A stretch of DNA of 9,349 nucleotides, from the NCBI GenBank assembly GCA_029239575.1, contig JARBUP010000098.1, positions 1-9,349 of the forward strand, read 5' to 3'. The notes under the pieces are model-generated. The model saw only the letters and a list, made by a program, of their open reading frames with translations. It was not told the origin of the DNA and did not search any database. Each line of letters begins with the position of its first letter. Within the stretch, counting starts at the first letter, position 1. Origin of the DNA: Bacillota bacterium (GTDB lineage Bacteria > Bacillota > Clostridia > Tissierellales > Sedimentibacteraceae). Below, piece by piece: positions 4,511 to 9,349 of the stretch. The translations under genes and the position numbers were made by a program.

Positions 4511-6934
4511 TTATTGTCCAAATATTTGTTTTGCTATTTCTATTGCGTCTTTTGCATCTTTTGCGTAATAATCTGCACCTATTTGTTTTGCGTAATCTTC
4601 TGTTAAAACAGCACCGCCAACTACTATTTTGCAGTTAATGTTATTTTTTCTTAATTCTTCTATAGTTTGTTTCATGCTTTTCATTGTTGTTGTCATTAAA
4701 GCACTTAAACCTACAATAATTTGTTCATCATATTTTTTAGCTTCTTCTACAATTTTTTCTATTGGAACATCTTTTCCTAAGTCAATTATATCATAATTAT
4801 AATTTTCAAGAATAACTTTTACTATATTTTTACCTATATCATGGATATCGCCTTTAACCGTAGCGAGGATAATTTTTCCCTTGCTTATAGCTGCTGACTG
4901 ATTATTTTTCAAACTTTCTTTTAACACATCAAATGCAGATTTAACTGTTTCTGCTGATTGTATTAACTGAGGAAGAAAAATATTTCCTTTTTCATATTCA
5001 TCTCCAACAACATCCAATGCAGGTATTAAAAATTCATTTACTACGGATAGTTCATCCATTGATTTAAGAAGTTCTTTTACAACAGGTGCTGCTTCATTTT
5101 TTAACCCTTTAATTACTATGTCTTTTAAACTTAAACTATTTTGATTTTTTGTTTTAGCTTCTTCTTTATTACCGCTAACAGTTAAATTATTTTCAACTTT
5201 TTTATTTAAACTTGAATTTTTATATTTATCTATATATTCTTTAGAACCTTCATCAAAATTATATAAAACATTAAATGCACTTACTTTATCCATCATTCCC
5301 TGGTCATTTGGGTTTAATATAGGTAAATCCAATCCTGCTGACATAGCTATGGATAAAAATGTTTCATTTATTATATCTCTTCTAGGCATACCAAATGAAA
5401 TATTTGAAACTCCTAAAGCTGTTTTAAGACCAAGTTTTTCTTTTACTAAAGATAGCGCTTTAATAGTTTCTACTACTTCTTTTTGCTGTGCTGAACAAGT
5501 TAATGTTAAAGTATCTATATAAACATCTTCTTTTTTAATTCCGTATGACAAAGCTTTATTTAATATTTTTTCTGCTATTAAATATCTTTCATAAGCTGTA
5601 TCTGGAATTCCTCTTTCATCCAAAGTTAATCCAACAACTGCTGCACCATATTTTTTTACTAACGGAAGTATTTTATCCAATACTTTTTCTTCCCCGTTTA
5701 CAGAATTAACTATGGCTTTACCATTTACATATCTAAGACCTGCTTCTATAGCTTTTGGGTCGGATGAATCAATTTGCAATGGAACATCTGTTACACTTTG
5801 AAGTTTTTTAATAACACTAACCATCATTTCAGGTTCATTTATTTCAGGAAGGCCAACATTAACATCTAATATTTTTGCACCAGCATCTATTTGAGATATA
5901 CCTTGTTTTAAAATATAATCTATATCATTATTTCTTAAAGCTTCTTTAAATAACTTTTTACCTGTTGGATTAATCCTTTCACCTATAACTTTCACTCCTT
6001 CAATTAAAACAGTATTTGAAGGCGTACAAAGTGCCGAAAAATGTTTTTTATCTATTTGTTTAACAACTACACCATTTAATTTTTCTTTAATTTTTAATAT
6101 ATATTCTGGGCTTGTGCCGCAGCATCCACCAATTAGCCTTACACCTAATTCTGCAAATTTTAAAGCAATATCGGAAAATTGATCTGGTGATACGTCATAG
6201 TAAGTTACATCATTTCTAACAACTGGTAATCCTGCATTTGCTTGAACTAAAACAGGTATATCCGCGTACTTCATTAATTCTTCTACAATTGGATATATTT
6301 CTGATGGTCCTAATGAACAATTTATACCTAAAGCATCAACACCTAATCCCTGTAGAGTTATAGCCATGCTACTTGGAAGACATCCTGTAAATGTTCTGTG
6401 ATCCTGTTCAAAAGACATAGTAGCTATTACAGGTAAAGAGCTGTTTTCTTTTGCAGCAAGAACTGCTGCTTTTGTTTCATATAAATCAGTCATTGTTTCA
6501 ACTAAGATTAAATCTGCACCAGATTTAACACCTTGAATAACCTGTCTTTTAAATATTTCATATGCTTCATCAAATGTTAATTTTCCCATTGGTTCAACAA
6601 GTTCCCCAATAGGCCCTATATCTAAAGCAATATATATTTCTTCATTTACATCTTTTTTTGCTTCTTTAGCTAATGATATGGCTGCATCTATTATTTCTTC
6701 AACTGAATAAGAAGTTGATTTAAGTTTTAATTCATTAGCTCCAAATGTATTTGATGTTATTATCTTCGCTCCTGATTTTATATATTCTTTGTGAATTTCA
6801 ATTATATTATTTCTTTCAAGTATATTTAAAGTTTCTGGTACTTCCCCTAACTTAAGACCTTTTTTCTGAAGCTCGGTTCCCATTGCTCCATCAAATATTA
6901 CTATATTTTCTTGTAAGTATTCTTTAAAATTCAT
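4511..6934 (-). CDS. metH: Cobalamin-dependent methionine synthase, short form lacking the AdoMet activation domain
   Basis: An 807-residue MetH that transfers methyl from 5-methyl-THF through enzyme-bound cobalamin to homocysteine. Domain order: homocysteine-binding barrel (about 1-290; GAMGTELQKKG at 16-26; zinc cysteines C206 in INCSLGP and C271-C272 in GGCCGTSPE); pterin-binding barrel (about 312-560; VIGERINPTG 316-325, DVNVGLPEINEP 357-368, QIDSSDP 387-393, NISFGMP 511-517); an Asn/Lys-rich linker (565-600); cobalamin cap (about 603-680); cobalamin-binding Rossmann domain (about 686-806) with D696-I-H698-D-I-G701 supplying the cobalt ligand, GLSALMTTTM (742-751) and VVGGA (771-775). The roughly 330-residue C-terminal activation domain of E. 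coli MetH is absent; the protein ends naturally after the B12 fold. The start at 6934 has GAGGA (complement of 6939-6943) close upstream. The gap to metF is 14 bp. The full set of catalytic residues argues against a mere corrinoid methyltransferase. Confidence 0.94.
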   Translation of the reverse strand: MNFKEYLQENIVIFDGAMGTELQKKGLKLGEVPETLNILERNNIIEIHKEYIKSGAKIITSNTFGANELKLKSTSYSVEEIIDAAISLAKEAKKDVNEEIYIALDIGPIGELVEPMGKLTFDEAYEIFKRQVIQGVKSGADLILVETMTDLYETKAAVLAAKENSSLPVIATMSFEQDHRTFTGCLPSSMAITLQGLGVDALGINCSLGPSEIYPIVEELMKYADIPVLVQANAGLPVVRNDVTYYDVSPDQFSDIALKFAELGVRLIGGCCGTSPEYILKIKEKLNGVVVKQIDKKHFSALCTPSNTVLIEGVKVIGERINPTGKKLFKEALRNNDIDYILKQGISQIDAGAKILDVNVGLPEINEPEMMVSVIKKLQSVTDVPLQIDSSDPKAIEAGLRYVNGKAIVNSVNGEEKVLDKILPLVKKYGAAVVGLTLDERGIPDTAYERYLIAEKILNKALSYGIKKEDVYIDTLTLTCSAQQKEVVETIKALSLVKEKLGLKTALGVSNISFGMPRRDIINETFLSIAMSAGLDLPILNPNDQGMMDKVSAFNVLYNFDEGSKEYIDKYKNSSLNKKVENNLTVSGNKEEAKTKNQNSLSLKDIVIKGLKNEAAPVVKELLKSMDELSVVNEFLIPALDVVGDEYEKGNIFLPQLIQSAETVKSAFDVLKESLKNNQSAAISKGKIILATVKGDIHDIGKNIVKVILENYNYDIIDLGKDVPIEKIVEEAKKYDEQIIVGLSALMTTTMKSMKQTIEELRKNNINCKIVVGGAVLTEDYAKQIGADYYAKDAKDAIEIAKQIFGQ

Positions 6935-6948
6935 ATTGTCCTCACTTA

Positions 6949-7830
6949 TTATAAATCTCTGTTAATTGAGTGAACTAATTTTATTATGTTGTTATGAGTT
7001 TTTCTTGCAACATATGGATTGTTCATTGTGTATAAATGTATTCCGTCAACTCCGTTTGAAATTAAATCAATAATTTGTTCTGTTGCATATGCAATACCTG
7101 CATCTAATAACGCATCTGGATCATGTTCAAATTTATCTACAATTTTACGATATTTATCAGGTATTTTAGAACCGCTTAATTCTGCAATTCTATATATTTG
7201 TTTTTTATTTGTTAATGGCATTATACCTGCTTCTATAGGTACATTTATATTGTATTTCTTCACTAAATTCATGAAATTATAAAATTCATTATTATCATAG
7301 AAAAGTTGAGTTATAAGATGAGTTACTCCTGCTTCTATTTTATATTTTAAATTTTTAACATCTTCTTCAAGATTTTTGCTGTCCATATGACCTTCTGGAT
7401 AGCATGTACCAGCTAAATCAAAATTTCCATTATCTTTAACGTATTTCACTAAATCTGAAGCATGTTTAAAATCTCCCTTTATTTCTTCATCTAAAGGAAT
7501 ATCTCCTCTTAAAGCTAATATATTTTCTATTCCTTCTTGTTTTAAACCTTTTAAAACTTCATTTATTTCATTCTTTGTAGATGAAATGCATGTTAAATGT
7601 GCTACTGATTCTATATTATATTTATTTTTAATAATGGATGTAATTTCTGTAGTTTTATTTTGGTTACTACCGCCACCTGCACCATATGTAACACTTATAA
7701 AATCAGGTCTTAAATCGCTTAATGCTTCTAATGTTTTATATATAGTATCAATAGATGATGTAGCCTTTGGTGGGAATATTTCAAATGAAAATACTAACTT
7801 CTTTTTATCAAATATTTCTTTAATCTGCAT
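6949..7830 (-). CDS. metF: 5,10-methylenetetrahydrofolate reductase
   Basis: A 293-residue MTHFR of bacterial MetF length, an FAD-containing (beta/alpha)8 barrel that reduces 5,10-methylene-THF to 5-methyl-THF. Motifs: FSFEIFPPK (14-22) with Glu17 matching the proton-donor Glu28 of E. coli MetF, SVTYGAGGG (46-54), HLTC (78-81), LALRGD (105-110) with Asp110 matching the E. coli folate/flavin Asp120, GTCYPEGH (141-148), HLITQLFYDN (171-180) and GIHLYTMN (263-270). The start at 7830 has GGAGGAT (complement of 7834-7840) just upstream, the strongest ribosome site in the window. It is the first gene of the metF-metH unit, so product and consumer of 5-methyl-THF are made together. The MetV-like zinc protein that partners MetF in acetogens is not adjacent. 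The electron donor (NADH or other) cannot be read from sequence. Confidence 0.96.
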   Translation of the reverse strand: MQIKEIFDKKKLVFSFEIFPPKATSSIDTIYKTLEALSDLRPDFISVTYGAGGGSNQNKTTEITSIIKNKYNIESVAHLTCISSTKNEINEVLKGLKQEGIENILALRGDIPLDEEIKGDFKHASDLVKYVKDNGNFDLAGTCYPEGHMDSKNLEEDVKNLKYKIEAGVTHLITQLFYDNNEFYNFMNLVKKYNINVPIEAGIMPLTNKKQIYRIAELSGSKIPDKYRKIVDKFEHDPDALLDAGIAYATEQIIDLISNGVDGIHLYTMNNPYVARKTHNNIIKLVHSINRDL

Positions 7831-7898
7831 GTTATCCTCCGATATTTTAGAAAATTGTACCTATGTAATATAAATCAGCTGGTACGTAAATTTAAAGT

Positions 7899-7927
7899 AT
7901 TATATCATAATTGATTTTATATGTAAA
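7899..7927 (-). promoter_or_regulatory. Predicted sigma-A promoter of metF-metH (possibly also ispA)
   Basis: On the minus strand there is TTTACA (complement of 7922-7927), a 17-bp spacer and a perfect TATAAT (complement of 7899-7904). The predicted start near 7892 gives a leader of about 60 nt. The leader holds a small GTACC/GGTAC pairing around a long loop but nothing resembling a riboswitch. I see no equally good promoter in the metH-ispA gap, so ispA may depend partly on readthrough from here. Confidence 0.65.
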
Positions 7928-8106
7928 CAAAGGTTCTTTCATTTTCAATAATTTTTATATTAAACAAATTCTAAATCAATTTAATATATATACATTGCAT
8001 ATAAGCATAAAAAATGTGTTTAAAACATATATATAACTATGCTACTTGTACTTTTTTAATTATTTAAATTCTTGAATAATTTAACTTATATTTAATAATT
8101 ATTTAT

Positions 8107-8133
8107 GTTTTTCGATAAATTTTTATCAAAAAC
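8107..8133. promoter_or_regulatory. Imperfect inverted repeat upstream of the oppA-like gene
   Basis: GTTTTT (8107-8112) pairs with AAAAAC (8128-8133), and GATAAA (8114-8119) pairs with TTTATC (8122-8127), with one unpaired C at 8113 and a two-base centre. It is a 12-bp dyad in very AT-rich DNA, roughly 110 bp upstream of the start codon. It could be an operator, but dyads of this composition arise easily by chance. I see no good match to a named regulator box. Confidence 0.3.
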
Positions 8134-8169
8134 TATAAAATCTTTGCAGTTTCATGTTTCTGATAAATA

Positions 8170-8196
8170 CAAATGTATGTTATATGCATACATTTG
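8170..8196. promoter_or_regulatory. Perfect 10-bp inverted repeat, candidate operator or leader hairpin
   Basis: CAAATGTATG (8170-8179) and CATACATTTG (8187-8196) are exact reverse complements around TTATATG. The arm centres are 17 bp apart, near two helical turns, which suits a dimeric helix-turn-helix regulator. It lies 44 bp upstream of the chosen start codon of the peptide-binding protein. Transcribed, it would form a stable hairpin. The symmetry is exact; the function is inference. Confidence 0.5.
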
Positions 8197-8211
8197 ATTT
8201 ATATTAGCTCT

Positions 8212-8242
8212 AAAGGAGCGATAAATAATGGAGGTTAAAATG
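8212..8242 (+). promoter_or_regulatory. Tandem ribosome sites serving two in-frame starts of the oppA-like gene
   Basis: AAAGGAG (8212-8218) lies nine bases before an ATG at 8228. GGAGG (8230-8234) lies five bases before a second in-frame ATG at 8240. The second Shine-Dalgarno overlaps the first start codon. The first site can also fold into a small GCTC-TAAAG-GAGC hairpin (8207-8219). The second start gives the more standard lipoprotein signal (MKSKK...), so I prefer 8240; the first would add only MEVK. Confidence 0.55.
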
Positions 8243-9349
8243 AAATCTAAAAAAATATTGAGCGCTTTATTAGTATTTGTCATGGTTGCTTCTTTGTTTA
8301 CAGGTTGCAGTAAAACACAAAGCACGGTAGAACAGCCAACTAAAGAAGAACCTAAAGCTGATAAAATTCTTAAGATGGGTTTAAGCGGATACTCAGGAGT
8401 ATTTAATCCAATAATGTCCGACAATCTTTATGATGATTATGTATGCAGAACTATTTTTGAAGCATTAGTAGGCAATGATGATAAGGGTGAAATGGTTGCT
8501 GATTTAGCAACATGGGAAATTTCAGAAAACAAACTTACATATACATTTACTTTAAAAGATGGAATAAAATTTTCTGATGGCTCACCTTTAACAACAGAGG
8601 ATATAGAATTTACATATAAAACTATTGCACATCCAGACTACAATGGTCCTAGAGCATATGCAGTAAATAATTTAGTAGGTTATGATGAATTTCACTCAAA
8701 ACAAAAAGATACTTTTGACGGAATTAAAGTAATTGATGATAAAAAAATAGCATTCACATTTAAAGAAGGAACAGCTGCTCCTGCTAATATTGAAAGTTTT
8801 ATATATGGCATAATGCCATCCGATTATTATGCTTTTAATACTTGGGATGAGTTCCTTGCTTTAAATGAAAATCCACTTGGCTCTGGAATAATGGTATTTG
8901 ATTCTTTTGAACCAAAACAATATATTAAAGTAATGAAAAATCAAAATTATTGGGACCCTTCCAATGCAGCTAAAATAGACGGTGTATTAATGTCAGAAGT
9001 TCCTGATGAATCTATTATTTCTGCAATACAAACAGGTCAAATTGATTTTGGTCAACCTGGTGCAAGCGTAGAAAATCTTCAAGCCCTTGAAGCTTTAGAC
9101 AATGCAAAGGTTGCGAATTATCTTGGTAACGGATATACATTTATGTGCTTTAACACTACAAAACCAAAGCTTTCAGATGTTAAAGTAAGGCAGGCATTAA
9201 TGTATGCTCTCGACAGAAAGTCATTTATAAAAGCTCAATATGGAGAAGGGTTAGGTTCAGTTGGTATGGCACCTATATCTCCAGCTTCATGGGCATTCCC
9301 AGATTCTAAAGAATTAAACGCATATGATTTTGATTTAGATAAAGCAGCT
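8240..9349 (+). CDS. Oligopeptide/dipeptide ABC transporter substrate-binding lipoprotein (SBP_bac_5), N-terminal 370 codons
   Basis: The reading frame is open from 8240 to the right edge with no stop. Full family members are usually 500-600 residues, so roughly the last third is missing. The protein starts with a lipoprotein signal: KSKK, a hydrophobic core (6-20) and lipobox FTGC with the lipidated Cys at residue 23, followed by a Ser/Thr/Glu/Pro/Lys-rich tether. It should sit on the outer face of the membrane and hand peptides, or possibly nickel or sugars, to an ABC permease. Family 5 features include the ISENKLTYTFTLKDGIKFSD block, then LTTEDIEFTYKTI, the NYWDP segment and the hinge-side VRQALMYALDRKSF block near residues 315-328. 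The ligand cannot be told from this portion, so I give no symbol. opp/dpp permease genes probably lie to the right, outside the window. The start choice is described under the tandem ribosome sites. Confidence 0.9.
   Translation, partial: MKSKKILSALLVFVMVASLFTGCSKTQSTVEQPTKEEPKADKILKMGLSGYSGVFNPIMSDNLYDDYVCRTIFEALVGNDDKGEMVADLATWEISENKLTYTFTLKDGIKFSDGSPLTTEDIEFTYKTIAHPDYNGPRAYAVNNLVGYDEFHSKQKDTFDGIKVIDDKKIAFTFKEGTAAPANIESFIYGIMPSDYYAFNTWDEFLALNENPLGSGIMVFDSFEPKQYIKVMKNQNYWDPSNAAKIDGVLMSEVPDESIISAIQTGQIDFGQPGASVENLQALEALDNAKVANYLGNGYTFMCFNTTKPKLSDVKVRQALMYALDRKSFIKAQYGEGLGSVGMAPISPASWAFPDSKELNAYDFDLDKAA

Larger units (their letters stand above)
7831..8239. other. Divergent intergenic region between metF and the oppA-like gene; no gene seen
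   Basis: About 400 bp of very AT-rich DNA without a convincing reading frame on either strand. It holds the metF promoter (7899-7927), two inverted repeats (8107-8133, 8170-8196) and a double ribosome-site arrangement before the oppA-like gene. I looked for SAM-I (S-box), cobalamin and T-box leader signatures because metF-metH are often controlled that way. I found none, and the predicted metF leader of about 60 nt is too short for them. No confident promoter for the plus-strand gene could be chosen. The best weak candidate is TTGCAG at 8144-8149 with TACAAA at 8168-8173 (18-bp spacer), whose -10 would overlap the 8170-8196 dyad. Confidence 0.8.

Noticed and set aside
8116..8133. Possible CodY box in the oppA-like upstream region
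   Set aside because: The best alignment to AATTTTCWGAAAATT has about five mismatches, too many in DNA this rich in A and T.

Overview
The window is AT-rich, low-GC Bacillota (Firmicutes) chromosome, most likely from an anaerobic class Clostridia or Tissierellia lineage. The basis is the strong A/T codon bias, AGGAGG-type ribosome binding sites, the tsaE-tsaB-rimI gene order, a short clostridial-type MetH, and a lipoprotein oligopeptide-binding protein. I cannot name the genus with confidence. No transposase, CRISPR array, rRNA, tRNA or phage gene is visible. Almost everything is core metabolism, and I found no convincing undescribed system.

Layout, left to right. Bases 1-1807 (minus strand) hold an apparent operon: tsaE (ATPase for tRNA t6A synthesis), tsaB (its ASKHA-fold partner), rimI (N-acetyltransferase), then the start of a small membrane-anchored protein that runs off the left edge. 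Bases 1808-2080 are a divergent intergenic region with two well-formed sigma-A promoters back to back. One drives tsaE. The other has an extended -10 and drives murC through a leader of about 130 nt that opens with a hairpin. murC (2081-3424, plus) is a single-gene unit. It meets ispA tail to tail at one symmetric terminator whose arms overlap both stop codons.

Bases 3450-7830 (minus strand) hold metF, metH and ispA, transcribed in that order from a promoter near 7900. MetF makes 5-methyl-THF and MetH uses it to methylate homocysteine. The 14-bp gap between them indicates one transcript. ispA (farnesyl diphosphate synthase) follows after a 167-bp gap filled with GC-rich GGGACGG repeats and a 45-nt inverted repeat, the most unusual non-coding DNA here. 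A related GGGGACG core forms the loop side of the murC/ispA terminator.

Bases 7831-8239 are a gene-free divergent region with the metF promoter and two inverted repeats. From 8240 to the right edge runs the first 370 codons of an oligopeptide/dipeptide ABC transporter substrate-binding lipoprotein.

Functionally the window joins tRNA t6A modification, peptidoglycan precursor synthesis, isoprenoid precursor synthesis, the methionine/one-carbon cycle and peptide uptake. The points most worth a second look are the GGGACGG repeats (including the false upstream start they create for ispA), the shared terminator, the murC leader hairpin, the MetH without a reactivation domain, and the oppA-like leader.
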